DNA of 64,000 bases from Lamellibrachia satsuma. Taxonomy: Eukaryota > Annelida > Polychaeta > Sabellida > Siboglinidae. Location: the NCBI GenBank assembly GCA_033239005.1, contig BSQZ01000101.1:370001-434000 (forward strand), read 5' to 3'. Below, in pieces: positions 10,900 to 25,255 of the stretch. The notes below the pieces were generated by a model that was not told the origin of the DNA, ran no database searches, and worked only from the letters and a program-made list of their open reading frames with translations. Position numbers and translations under genes: made by a program. How positions within the stretch are numbered: the stretch's first letter is position 1; each line of letters begins with the position of its first letter.

Positions 10900-12535
10900 A
10901 AAAATAGTTTGGCAAACCTTTGTCTTGAGCTCCCGTCATTGCCAATTTGAAGGTCATGTAAACAATACCGTATACCTCCTAATAGAGACACGTTGTTATG
11001 GCGAGCAGCAATGGCAAGTGTGTGAAATGCAACAGAGGAAGGGTAAAGACTGGTGCCTCCTCCCGACAGAGACGTCTTTATATGCCGAGTTCATAAATCG
11101 GACGGGGTCAGTGAAGAGTTCCATGGATGAATGTATTGCCAGGGAGGGACGCCCATACGGCGGATGTGCAATCCTCTGGAAATTATCAGTTAAGTTTGTA
11201 GTGAAAGAACTTAAATGCAATCACGTGAGGTTGTGTGGGATTATGATTCAAGTTAACAACTGTGAAATCATGTGCCTTAATGTATACATGCCATGCGATG
11301 GCTGGTCGGAAGACGATAAGTTTGCGGAATATATGGATGTGTTAGCTGAAATACGGCCGTTAATACACACGTACAACCCCGCTCACGTCATACACACGTA
11401 CAACCCCGCTCACGTCATACACACGTACAACCCCGCTTACGTCATACACACGTACAACCCCGCTCACGTCATATACGGGGGTTACATGAATACAGATTTA
11501 ACTAGGAATACGCCTCACGCATATGCATTAAGGAATTTTATATCGGATTTTAATCTTACGGTATATATAGATGCTCCAGATGCGTAAGTGCCATATACTT
11601 ATGTAAGTCCAAACGGTTTGACCTCCAGAATTGATATTTTTTAACCACGGCAAATTTAGAACAGAAGGTACTCGAATGTGTTATTATAGACAACTTATTG
11701 TGTTCTACCATGTACCACTTAAAGTTAGGTTGGATATAAATGTAGACCACATGTTCGAAAGGAACTATTGTCGCAAACTAGCATGGCATAAAGCCAGTAC
11801 TGAAGTCATTAACCAATATAGGAGTGATCTTGAATATAAAAATGTAATGTGTAACAAACATGATAACGAATTATCTAGAGTATACAATGACATATTAAAT
11901 ATGTGTAAAGAATCGTCAGAATGTATACCTACCACCTGTCCTAAAAACAACCCTACTTCAGGTGGTGGCAGAAGGAAACTTCCTGGGTGGTCTAAAGAAG
12001 TTGAACACTTGAAGCAGGAGGCTATATTCTGGCATCAACAGTGGTGAGCTGTGGGAAAGCCTCACCAGGGTGACATTACAGAAATGAGACGTATAACAAG
12101 AGCTCGGTATCATAGGGCTGTTAGACATATTATGAGAGAGGACGACAGAATTCGTACTACTAAGATGGCTGAAGCCGTTAGCGAAAATAGAAACCGGGAC
12201 TTGTGGTCTGAGGTGCGCCGGATAAAGGGCAGAAATAAATTCTTCAAGTATTGATGGTGTGGTGGGTGATGAAGAAATAGCAAAACTTTTTTCTGATCAA
12301 TATAATCAGCTATACAATAGTGTGTCATATGCTATTGATGAGATGAGTATTATAAATAGGGAAATTAACAAGCAGATTAAAGAAAATGTTGCGTACGATA
12401 TATCAGTTGATGAAGTTATTGAAGGTGACTAGCGACTGAAGCTGGGTAAGTCGGATGGTGAAGAGGGTCTCAATTCTAATTTGCTTATGCCAACTTGGAA
12501 GTTCTGGAACCAGACGTTTTCCAATTAATCATATT
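10900..12535 (+). mobile_element. LINE fragment B: endonuclease and start of the RT region
   Basis: An open frame at 10925-11587 contains endonuclease blocks (REGRPYGGCAILWK, CLNVYMPCDG, then GGYMNTDLTR) and continues after a frame change into a SPNGLTSRID block near 11610. Frames at 11631-12254 give the linker typical of these elements: LPGWSKEVEHLK, then RRITRARYHRAVRH and MAEAVSENRNRDLW. The start of the RT domain decays by 12500. The element differs in sequence from fragment A and is another family. Several stops and frameshifts make it inactive. Confidence 0.82.
11363..11475. repeat. 27-bp tandem repeat inside the LINE endonuclease frame
   Basis: Four copies of a unit starting CACACGTACAACCCCGCTCA and ending in CGTCATA, keeping the reading frame as HTYNPAHVI repeats. 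They lie just before the GGYMNTDL endonuclease motif, so they insert 27 residues of repeat into the domain. Confidence 0.9.
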
Positions 12536-12730
12536 TGAAACTTAATCAGTTTTATTATTTTGATTATTATGCTTTATAGAATACCTTGTGTTGCGTTCGA
12601 TTACATTGCTCCTTGTTACGAAACCGCTTTGAAGATATGCTTCGTAGACTGGTCGCGTTTCCACGCTAGGGGGCGGCACATAACTGCAAAGGCTGCCTCC
12701 ACAACGACCATTTCGACCTTTCTGAGTACA

Positions 12731-14540
<1,810 letters not shown>

Positions 14541-14765
14541 CAAGAAGAACACAACGCACGTATTGTCATTGGTCAAAGTAAATAAGATTCTACAAAAGCT
14601 AAATATCGAGAAGGCAAATGAACTAGACGGAGTATTGAAACATGTCCATGCCATCTCGTGTCAGAAAAAGAAAGATAAGCATGATCCCAACAACTATTTA
14701 CCACTAATAATCCAAGCATCAACAGTTAGGTGATGGAAAGACTTCATCTTCATTGATGTTACGCC
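14541..14765 (+). mobile_element. LINE reverse-transcriptase remnant
   Basis: The frame from 14536 reads LQKLNIEKANELDGVLKH and then KKKDKHDPNNYLPL. These match the start of the RT domain in LINEs: a 'KATGPDGI'-type block followed by 'HKKGDK..NYRPISLL'. The segment between the two blocks is shortened, so an internal deletion is likely. It ends in TGA. Confidence 0.6.
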
Positions 14766-15550
14766 GTACAAACTCAACAACCCTGACATCATTTATGCTG
14801 TTAACTTGTCAGTTTTCGGCACAATTAAGGATATATAGCTTCATTCAACTGTGGCGTGCTCACGTAATCAACATCTGCTGCGCTTCATAAAAGTGGGAAT
14901 ATAATTTAAATGTGCTGTTCGGTGCAGCCAAATGCAAGAGCCTATGGGAAGACTGAAATATGACCCGCCGTAATGAAACATACAAATCACTACCATCAAA
15001 ATCATCGTTGTGGCAGAGGCTTCTATGAGCAAGAATGTTGTTCAACCACTAGTCCAAAGAAGACAAGTTGGTGCCATCACCTTGTTTCACAGGGTGTGCC
15101 CCGGAGATGCACAAACCATACTCAGTATGGCTGCTGCTCCTCCTCTTGTAACGTGAAAATCCACCAGGGCTTCAACATCTCACCACAACCTTCGTGTTCT
15201 TATAACAAGGCTGTTCAATAAAAGCGCAAGCTATCAAGCAATACGATGTCATACAACAACGGTCCATGCAGCTGATGGACCCACGCCCCACATAAACCTG
15301 TCTACATATTGAAGTAACTAGACTGAACACAAATTACTGTACATCGTTCGATTACTTTCTGTATGGGGTTCTGACATTACATTGAAATTCTTGTATAGCA
15401 CGGCATCCAGCCATTATGGCAACGCTCAAATATCACTCCAAAACCAATTCCAAGAACACTGTCTATGAATTGTTACTCATTTGTACGGCTCAACAAACTG
15501 AGGCGACGTGTATTGAACATCTCCCAAGCGTGAAAACAACAACAACAACG
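14766..15550. other. Non-coding, nothing recognised
   Basis: Only short open frames with no domain. A short AAC trinucleotide run ends it at about 15538-15550. Confidence 0.4.
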
Positions 15551-15600
15551 AGGATTCGAACCCGCTGAGCCACTGTTCTCCATGACGGTTAAGCGACATC
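15551..15600 (-). mobile_element. tRNA-derived SINE remnant
   Basis: On the - strand, a box-A-like GTGGCTCAGCGG runs directly into a box-B-like GGTTCGAATCC, next to a trinucleotide (GTT)n tail at 15538-15550. The boxes are too close together for a working tRNA, so this looks like a deleted tRNA-type SINE head. Confidence 0.45.
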
Positions 15601-16050
15601 GATGTCGTGCAGTGTTTTACTTGGGTGTTTTGAGACCTTACTTAATTACTTACTCCCTCCCTGTGCCGTCAGACACACAAGGCACAGAGCAATCGACGCC
15701 ATCCATTTCTATATTCAGCCATTCCTTCAAGGTCTTGTGTTTTGAGATCACCCCTACCATAATAACTGAATCGCGTGATCGCGCTGACACGGTCCCCGTC
15801 TGCCTGTCCTGACAGCCGTGTCTGTTCGGTGACGTAGCATAATAGCTGAATAGTGCGATCGCGATCAAGCAGGTCTTTTTATGCTGCATCACCGAGAGCC
15901 GCGTGGCGCCTCGTGTGGCACGGCCAGTGACCACCTTTAAGATCCTTCCGCCACTACTCATAGATGTCATTAGGGAAATACCGAGTGTGCATTGTGTAAA
16001 TTACTGAGAGCACTTGTTTATGGTTGATTGAGTAGAAATGATGTTTGTGT
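15601..16050. other. Non-coding, with a weak internal duplication
   Basis: ATAATAACTGAATCGCGTGATCGCG-type sequence at about 15760 recurs in diverged form at about 15840. No gene is seen. Confidence 0.4.
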
Positions 16051-16054
16051 GTGC

Positions 16055-16645
16055 CTTGGCGTTAGTGTTTTCAAGTGATTTCAAGTTATTGGTCTGTCGC
16101 TGACCGCTTGCTTAATAATGCAGCAGCCACTAGTTCGGACGCCCACAAATGTTTGAAATCAGTCACCGGTCTTGACAGAAATCGACGGGAGACAGTTGTG
16201 GAGTGAAATTGGAGAAAAGGAGATTTATAGGTTAATTTTTTTAAGAATTCAAAGAAATATTTTAATCAATGGCTGCCTGTGTGAACACTAACCGTGGACT
16301 TTCCTCATGCGCTGGTAATCTCAACTTATTTCGTCTGTGTTAAAGACGGTTGGTCATCGCTGCAGCGCGGTCGGAAGACAACAGCCTATATATGACATAG
16401 ATTCGCCACGTGCATTCAGCAAGGCAGGGTTTTAGACAATATGACCGCTGTATTATGTTGTTGGTTGTAATAACTAAACAGGTCGGCACAGTAGTTCCCA
16501 TATTAATTTACACTTCATGGCGCAGTTTGATTGTATCCAGGCGGATCCCTCTGGTTGACGACTCAGGCTACAATGCATAATTGCTCATATTCCATTAGTG
16601 TAGTGTAGATAGTGTTTACCTGACACAGCCACTACGTTTAATGTC
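16055..16645 (+). repeat. Repeat family R, copy A
   Basis: First of three copies of a roughly 600-bp sequence. Shared landmarks are a TTTTCAAGTG/GACCGCTTG block at its start, a GTATTATGTTGTTGGTTGTA block near 16448, and a CAGGCTACAATGCATAAT block near 16565. Divergence is high and alignment is by eye. Confidence 0.55.
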
Positions 16646-17149
16646 ACATAGGTATTGTGCCTGTATACACATTTGGTTTAGAAAAGCGGGAAAGTGCTCG
16701 TGGAAAAGCGGAAATCGTCGTCCTCGCGTTTACTTCCTTTGGTTAGGCAGCGCCTCAAAACTACAGGGTTAAGCCGTCTCAAATCAGTAATCAATATAAC
16801 ATATTCAACATTTGAATGAATACGTGGATGAGCTAAGAAGGATAGCGGAGGAAAAAAGGTGGGTATCCGGGCAACCTGTCAATGTTATTATATTCCGTGC
16901 ACACGTAACGTTAACAGGGAGTGAAGTCAAAAGCGTTGGCGCGGCAACCGAGAAAGCCAATTTCCGATGTTTGTTCTAGGATTTGACGATCGACGCTGCC
17001 TAAGCTCTTTTACATGAAAGAGTAGTGAATGTAAATATGCCAATGCTTAGATGAAAATGTATGATAGGTCATTGTTCGGATTTTACAAATGATGCGATAT
17101 TGGATAGGGAGCCAATGCAGACATGTTAGAAGTGGCACGGACTGTGAAA

Positions 17150-17835
17150 AACGAGAAGACTATGAAACTACCCTTGCCAAATAGTCGTCGAGTCACAGCA
17201 AGTGGTATTCAACTTATTGCCTGTGGTAGTGAGAACTATACCATTTCTATCAAAACTGGAATCGGAAAATGTTGTATTGTATCCGCGGCAACTGAGACGT
17301 CGACTCGGGGGATATGTCTTTATTGATTCAAACGAAGCAATTTAGAGTAGTTTAACCTGAGAATCATTTTCTCTTACATGTTTCGTGATTACAATTGGCA
17401 ACGTGATATAGCGGTGAGGGTTGTAATTCGTGCCCTGTTGTTGAGCGCACTGCAGCGTGACTTGTATATAATCTGCGTCACAGATCGCCTGGAGTCGTCC
17501 TACAAGACACGCATTATTGCCCCTACATAAACAGTTACAAAGGCTTCTGTTTACATATGGAATCAAAGTTAAGTTCTCTGATCTTACACATAGGGCTATA
17601 TCTACGCAACAGCCAGTCAGCCATCTCATTTTGCTAGTCTCCTGCGTCTTTCAAATGTTGTTTTATAAATAATCGACATAATATAAACATGACTGCAGCT
17701 GAATGACCTTGAACACGCACTGACTTTACCAAGCGGTGACACACACACGACGCCCGCTTGGCTGACAAAGGCTTGAACCAAATATAATATTGCAGCCCTG
17801 CGGCCTCAATTTCATATGCGTCATCGACAGCCACG
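17150..17835 (-). repeat. Repeat family R, copy B (inverted)
   Basis: Reverse-complement copy of the sequence at 17940-18640. The clearest matching blocks are 17178-17310 against 18640-18510 and 17390-17500 against 18420-18310, including the segment CGAGTCACAGCAAGTGGTAT. The + frame at 17123-17326 and the - frame at 18521-18787 give similar peptides across the match (RVTASGIQLIACGSE versus RVTASRIHLSVCRSE). Confidence 0.7.
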
Positions 17836-17939
17836 TGGCATTGTTTGCGTGAGACGGCCATAAACCACTTTTTTATTCATACGCCATTACACGAAAAAGA
17901 ATGCGTTGTAAAATATGGATTGCGCATTGTGCATCAAGT

Positions 17940-18645
17940 TTTCAAGTGGCGGCACCTCTCATGTGGTGACCGCTTGTATCGCAATACAGCTGTCAAGTAG
18001 CCCAGACGCCACTAGGTGTTGTCTAAAGAATTACCGGTTATGGTAGAAATGTAGAAAGGGTCAGGAGAGGGAGTGATTGGGTCGGGCGGTAAATAGTTAT
18101 GTTTCTACTTGTGCTTGAATTTATACTGGGTCGCAATTAAATGGTGTAGTTTCGTAAGATTTCTATGGAGAACATTTAACAGGGTCTGTCGGGTAAACGG
18201 AAACCTTATTCTGCCACACCTTAGCATATGCGGTGATGACGTATTTCCATGCGCGTTTCTCAATGTATTCACATAGTGGGACAGACGGTGACCTGATCAC
18301 TGTAGCGTGTCCTTTAGGGCGACTCCATGCGATATGTGACATAGTTTCGACTCAAGTCACGCTGCGTGAAATCAACGTCAATGCACGAATTACAACCCTC
18401 ACCGTTGTATCACGTTGCTGATTGTAATAACGAAACTGGTACGATAAAATAGTTATCAGGTTAATCTAAGCTAAATTGCTACATTTTAATTTGTAAAGTT
18501 AGATTGCTCGGGTCGATGCCTCAGTTACCGAGGATACTGGCTACAATGCAGCATTTTCCCATTTTACTATTGATAGAAATGATGTAGTGTTCGCTGCGGC
18601 AAACAGAAAGGTGAATACGACTTGCTGTGACTCGAGTACTGCGAC
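17940..18645 (+). repeat. Repeat family R, copy C
   Basis: Third copy, in the same orientation as copy A. It ends about 140 bp before the start codon of the fibrinogen-like gene, so part of that gene's 5' region may derive from this repeat. Confidence 0.6.
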
Positions 18646-18785
18646 ACGTTGACATACATATCACTACGCACTGTCTGTAAGCTCGATCACAAGTCGACGA
18701 CAGCCCTTGTCGAACAGTTAGTGTATCTATTGGGTGCCATCGTTTTACAGAGTGTTTGTCTTCATCAGTACGAGTATCCGCAGCC

Positions 18786-20043
18786 ATGTTTAAAGGAATG
18801 TTTTATGTGGCGGTGTTGGCTGTCGCTTTGGTGCTGTATTCGGACCTGACCGAGTCACAGTGTTCAACCAGGTACTGCCAAGACCATGACGAGGCGGATA
18901 TGTTGGCCGTGTGTTTACGCAACCAGGTAGTAGTTGAAACATTTCAGAAAAAGCAAAGCAAACTATGCACACTAAACTCAAAGACAAAACATAACGAGGA
19001 AGTATTCGAACAACTGAAGCATCAGTTAGAACGTGACCCGCAAGTAGTCGAACACCCGAAGCAAGTGGTTAGCGCACTAAGTTCAACGGAAGAACGCACT
19101 GATGAAGCAGTCGGACGGTTGAAAGACGAGGTCACCGAACTGAGGGGAGAATTGTCGAGACTGGAGAAAAGTAAGTATTCCAGAATCGCAAACGTATCCA
19201 ATTACTCCGACCATGGACAAAATATAAACGTCCGAACATTTTTACCGGAAATTGTTTTGTTTCAGCATTTGATCTAGTGAAGTGTTGGCGAATTAAATGG
19301 GTAGGAATATGTTGACATTAAGCAATAACTAGTATGTTTTGGTGCAACACGAAAAAGGACGGCTGAACTAAAAAAGCTTTTTGATCCGTGTCAAATTCAC
19401 ATTCCAACTCTGTAAACGGAGTTCCTCTTAAGGTCACATACAGTGTCATTGTAAAACAGTGAATATAATGTCACCATTAACATTGTTATATGCTTCGCCG
19501 ATGAGAATCATCTATAGAGCACGTTATTGAAAGCTACAGAAAGACAGAAAGGAAGGACACTTTAGATACATATTATGGAGGGCAACATTCAACTTCGGGT
19601 CAGTGCAATTTGATTCTGTTAAGAGACTGATTCACTTAAGCGGCGCATTTTAATACATCGTGAATAGGGAATGATTCCGTCCTTGCAATCATATTTGATT
19701 CTATTAACAGACTGAGTATGTTATCCAGTGATTCTGCTAAGCGGAGTCCACTGTAGTACAACATTGATTAGTATTATTTTGCATTATGTGTTCACTTTGA
19801 AATGTCTTTTATCACAGAGCTTCCCCCTGGTGCCTCCAGAACACGTGCCATTGGAAGCTGCAAACAGATGGTCCATCAAATGCGGCTAAGTGCGTATGTC
19901 ACTAATAATCACCTTCTGTGTGTACTTCTATTAAAATAAATAAAATCTTTATTTTCGCACATTAAAATGGCAATTGTACATTCTTTAAAATACAGTAATG
20001 TCCGTAATAATACAGTTGACGTCATCATCGTCTGTCTGTTGTT

Positions 20044-20101
<58 letters not shown>

Positions 20102-21815
20102 TCGAGCGGAATTTAATTGGATCTGTGTAATTGTTGTATTGTAAACAATACACCCGAGTGTAAAGTGTATGCAGTGTAAAGTGTCTGCAGTGTAAAGTAC
20201 ATGCAGTGTAAAGTGTTTGCAGTGTAAAGTGTATGCAGTGTAAAGTGTCTGCATTGTAAAGTGTCTGCATTGTAAAGTGTATGCAATGTTAAGTGGCTGC
20301 TTTGTAAAGTGTCTACAGTGTCGCAAACACATAATTTTATTAGTTTGCTTTGTTTTGCTTTCCTCACAAATTATACGTTGTGCGGGTTTAAACAGCGAAA
20401 GTAACTATTGTTTAAATGCGATCATAGAACTGTCATCATAGTTTCTTCATTATTATTTTAAGATACAGGTGTGATACTAATTGTATTATTCATTTAATGA
20501 TACGTGTTACAGCGGCGATTACTGGATATGCTTGTCGCCCAATTGCACTGATGCCAGGGAGGTGTTCTGTGACATGCGCAGTGGCGGGTGGACACTGATT
20601 GGTCAGCTCGGTGGCATGAATGACAACATCTACGACAAATGGCTGGTGACAAACGTAAACACTGCACTGCTACGACGTCCTACGATTGAAAACGGGACAT
20701 TCGGCTGTATCGATGCAGTCGACTTGGCCGTCAATTATGCGCACGAGGTAAGTCGTTTCATGCAGTCAAACAAGATAAGAAATGTAACTTGTTTTACAGC
20801 TGACAGGGTAGGGTGTTTTATTTGCGGCCGCCAAGTTTAAGGCCACATTGTTGGGATACTTCTTGGCTTGGGTTTACGGGGCAGTGCTTCTTTTTTGGGG
20901 GGTAGTTGCTTTGTTTTGTATTGTATGCGATTTGAAACCAAACTAATATTTGCAATATAATGATATAATGAGGCAGGCCAATTTTAAGCGATTTGCCACC
21001 AAAATAATATTGGCAATGCAATGATACAATGAGGCGATAGTAGAGGCGGAGTGGCTCAGAGGTTAGAACATCGAAGTATCAATCAAGAGGACACGGGTTT
21101 GAATCGTGTTGCTGCTGATTCGAATCGTGGGCTATTTGTTTCACTCCACTTTGCCTCAGTTCACTCAACCGTATTTCTACATGAATATTAATTACAGCGT
21201 GGTTGAATATTTCTCAGATCAATTATTGAGCGAGATTAATGTAGCATATTATTCAAAAGATTTGTAGTCTTAAGCGCGTTCAGTTTGCCTGATAGTTTTA
21301 GATACTGAATAACCTGGCGAAAAAGTTCAATATTTAGTAAAGCAATGGCTACAATTCATATTTATTGTGTTCATATTCAGATCCGTCTGAGCAGCGGAGA
21401 AAATGACGCCGGTATGGGTCAGTTCTGGGTGGAGTGGGACTTGCCGGCAGACAGGGACGTGGCCACCTTCTGGAGGCACTCTGTGAGCGCGAGTGTTGTA
21501 CGATCTGCGACGGACCACGATGTCGAAGTAAGAAGCTTGTTTGCTCCCAAACGTACTTGCTGCCAGAACAAATACGGAATCGGGCCTGTCATCAGCTGGG
21601 GTGGAGGGTTCCCAACCACCATTTGTTACGGCGCAGGAAACAATGATGTGTGCACGAATGTCGATGTGATGTCTCCTGGAGCATCCGGGGATGGTTTTGA
21701 TAAAGATTTTCCTTTATTTGATGCTCCGACTAGTAACAGCGATTGGTCTAATAGATACGACAAAGGCAGACCTTCTAAAGGCGGATCACCGTTTCTGTCT
21801 GTGTGGCTGCGTTAA
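18786..21815 (+). CDS. Secreted coiled-coil protein with fibrinogen-C-like domain (4 exons)
   Basis: Exons: 18786-19170, 19818-19893, 20513-20747, 21381-21815. Introns start GTAAGT, GTATGT and GTAAGT and end in AG; phases 1, 2, 0 match, giving 1131 bp and 376 residues. The ATG at 18786 is preferred over an in-frame codon at 18756 because a signal peptide (about residues 1-24, hydrophobic core FYVAVLAVALVLY) follows it directly. Residues about 60-128 are charged and heptad-like (coiled coil). Exon 3 carries a fibrinogen-C start: GDYWI, then REVFCDMRSGGWTLIGQ. Exon 4 continues with GQFWVEWDLP and ends SPFLSVWLR. The canonical C-terminal calcium and WWY region is not recognisable, so the fold is a divergent or FReD-like lectin. 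A role in extracellular recognition is inference. Possible poly(A) signals AATAAA overlap the stop (21814) and occur at 21959. Confidence 0.8.
19171..19817 (+). other. Intron 1 of the fibrinogen-like gene
   Basis: Begins GTAAGT and ends TATCACAG. Non-coding; I see no repeat array or other element in it. Confidence 0.75.
20044..20104. repeat. (CGTCGC)n hexanucleotide tract in intron 2
   Basis: About ten CGTCGC units within intron 2 of the fibrinogen-like gene. The long arginine frame on the opposite strand is an artefact. Confidence 0.9.
20155..20322. repeat. 16-bp minisatellite in intron 2
   Basis: About ten copies of TGCAGTGTAAAGTGTC-type units with single-base variants, immediately after the hexanucleotide tract. 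Confidence 0.9.
21046..21190 (+). mobile_element. tRNA-derived SINE in intron 3
   Basis: A tRNA-like head: box A GTGGCTCAGAGGTTAGA and box B GGGTTTGAATCG, about 33 bp apart. A second box-B-like GATTCGAATCG follows at about 21117. The cloverleaf does not close well and there is no 3' CCA context, so it is a SINE and not a tRNA gene. Confidence 0.6.
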
Positions 21816-23029
<1,214 letters not shown>

Positions 23030-23487
23030 ATTGTGGACAACTGTCTGTTTGGGTGTACCGTGTTAAAAAGTCCATTTGTATTTTTAAAACTCCTCAACTG
23101 GTGTAGCCCGTCACAAATCCTGTTCGTTTGTGTCCAAATATGTTGTGTGTGAAAAGTCTATGTGACATCCGCAGTCGATGTATTATAAAAATGCAATTTT
23201 TTTTCCAAATCATCAAAAGAATTTACTGTGTTTTTTTAGTATCACTAATCACGTTCAACAGGTAGGGTCGCAAGCTTCAGCGACAAAGTCTCTAGCCTTG
23301 TTTGTGATCCTGCTGCACATCAGCCAATGTCAGTGGAGTCTGCGTGTGTCGGTCCCCTCTTCATTTTAGTTGCACGTCGTTAGTTTTTATTATCTCTTTT
23401 AGGTGCATAACCCCAACACCATGACTTTTATTTCGTTTTAACTAGTTCCACTCGGTGTGTCTTTGAAATATTTGTCGTGTCAGGTAC

Positions 23488-23575
23488 GCGATATACGTGA
23501 CCAATATTACTGCCTCGAAGCAGACCACCACGTGTATGTGATGGAGATTATGCGTCGCTGGCGACTACAGTGAGT
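23488..23575 (+). CDS. Possible orphan terminal exon (29 codons)
   Basis: A sequence after a TTTGTCGTGTCAG acceptor-like site reads RDIRDQYYCLEADHHVYVME and continues nine further codons to a TGA at about 23573. The peptide looks protein-like, but no partner exon or family could be named. Could be chance. Confidence 0.15.
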
Positions 23576-24185
23576 CTAGTCCGGTAGCTCAGGCCACATT
23601 TTATGAGACACTCGACTAAGGAATCAAACTTTGCACACGTGTAGTCTATTTCTTTAGAATACAGTCTGGCGGGAGGCGCACGGGCTGGTGGCCGAGTTCA
23701 ATGTCAGTTAAACGTCAAAGTTCATAATATAACTTGGTGGTTGGTAACTACTTTAATAATCTTGAATTAGCCTAGAATTTTATTTTACCTTTGAAACCTT
23801 GAAAAGATACTTTTTCTAAAATCAATATATAGGTATCAAATCCAAGACGGCAGCCTGGTCGCCATTTTGATTCATACAGATCTAATAACACAAGGACACC
23901 ACCCGTTCCAGACAAAAAACGAAATATACATGTGGTTATAACTGTGACTGCGCAAAAAGTTGACGTCACTGATCTCAAAGAACAGGCTATGAAAGGTGAA
24001 ATAGGATGGGTTCAATGGAGTATTCAGCTATTATCACAGGATACACTACATAAGAGTAAATATATCATACGTCTAGTCAGCCGCAGCCAACACATCATTA
24101 ATTAAAAATACCCTCATGCACATGAGCTTACGGTCTTCCATAACCTTTGCTGTGTTTAAGAGAACGTGGTAAGCACATTGTCGAC
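23576..24185. other. Non-coding, nothing recognised
   Basis: No convincing frame, repeat or RNA gene was seen in this stretch. Confidence 0.4.
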
Positions 24186-24187
24186 TG

Positions 24188-24547
24188 ATGGAAGCAGTTT
24201 GTACAAACGTATGCACATTATTTATTGGCAAAGTCAGGCAATACATTACAAATGACCCATGTAAGATTCTAGTCCAGGCACTAGTAACATCTCGCCTGGA
24301 CTATGGAAACGCGCTACTGCAAGGTTTGCCTCAAGTGCTAATTGAACGATTGCAGCGTATACATAACTGCGCTGCTCGCCTAATCACCAGGTCACGCAAG
24401 AGCGAACACATAATGCCTGTGTTACGTGAGCTACATTGGCTTATGGTGAAATACCGGCTAAGCTTTAAGGTTAACACCTTCACGTATAAAGTGCTCAACG
24501 GATTGACACCGGCATACATGAGTGACATTGTGCAGAAACATATGTAG
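24188..24547 (+). mobile_element. LINE reverse-transcriptase C-terminal fragment
   Basis: An open frame of about 119 codons carries the 3' RT/post-RT signature of CR1/L2/Jockey-like LINEs: LVTSRLDYGNALLQGLP, LQRIHNCAARLIT, VLRELHWLMVKYRLSFK and VLNGLTPAYM. It ends in TAG at the start of a 56-bp tandem array. A probable continuation of such a 3' end (LWNALP-type block) is found at 36.4 kb. Confidence 0.88.
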
Positions 24548-24862
24548 AATGACATAACATGTGTTCTTACGTCAAGTGATATAGCAGTACGGGCTCTGTG
24601 TAGAATGACAGAACATGTGCTCTTACGTCAAGTGATATAGCAGTACGGGCTCTGTGAGGAATGACAGAACATGTGTTCTTACGTCAAGTGATATAGCAGT
24701 ACGAGCTCTGTGAGGAATGACAGAACATGTGTTCTTACGTCAAGTGATATAAGAGTACGGGCACTGTGAGGAATGACAGAACATGTGTTCGTACGCCAAG
24801 TGATACAGCAGTACGGGCTCTATGTAGAATGACAGAACATGTGTTCTTACTTCAAGTGATAA
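24545..24862. repeat. 56-bp minisatellite, about 5.5 copies
   Basis: The unit TAGAATGACAGAACATGTGT continues TTACGTCAAGTGATATAGCA and ends with a GGGCTCTGTG block. It starts at the stop codon of the LINE fragment; the first unit probably came from the LINE 3' sequence. Confidence 0.92.
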
Positions 24863-24879
24863 ACCTTTCTAGGGATAAA

Positions 24880-25130
24880 ATGCTTTTCATGTTCTGGAAA
24901 GCCGTTTTGGCCTGACAAATTCGTCTTTTGATAGCACTGTTCCGGCCATCAGCGTTATCACTGATCCAAGATAATGAAACTTATGAAACTGTTTAGGAAC
25001 AATCCTATTTATTAGGTTGTTGCAGGTTGGCGTAACATCCCGTTTATTAGGTTGTTGCAGGTTGGCGTAAACAAATTTTCTTTGGATGACCATGGTTTAT
25101 GTTTTCTTAATATTTAGAGACTGGCATTTC
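24880..25130 (-). mobile_element. LINE RT fragment with small internal duplication
   Basis: On the - strand a frame reads KFHYLGSVIT, the block that follows the RT core in RTE/CR1-type LINEs, preceded by a TMVIQRKFVYANLQ stretch (KTK..V-type block). A 34-bp segment (GGTTGTTGCAGGTTGGCGTA) is duplicated in tandem at 25012-25080. Confidence 0.65.
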
Positions 25131-25255
25131 TTCTATCATTCCCTGATTATTGTGGTAACGGTAATGGTGTGCAAAACGTGGTCCTTAGTCCAATGGTGGC
25201 CACATAATGGTAGGGGTTGACCGATAATGATGTTGACTAAAGGTGGTCCTTCGGT

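Noticed and set aside
18756..18785. Ten-residue longer N-terminus for the fibrinogen-like protein
   Set aside because: Starting at 18786 puts the hydrophobic core in normal signal-peptide position; the upstream codons are polar and weaken it.
21046..21125. Functional tRNA gene
   Set aside because: Box A and box B are present, but the cloverleaf stems do not pair and a second box B follows; best read as a SINE.
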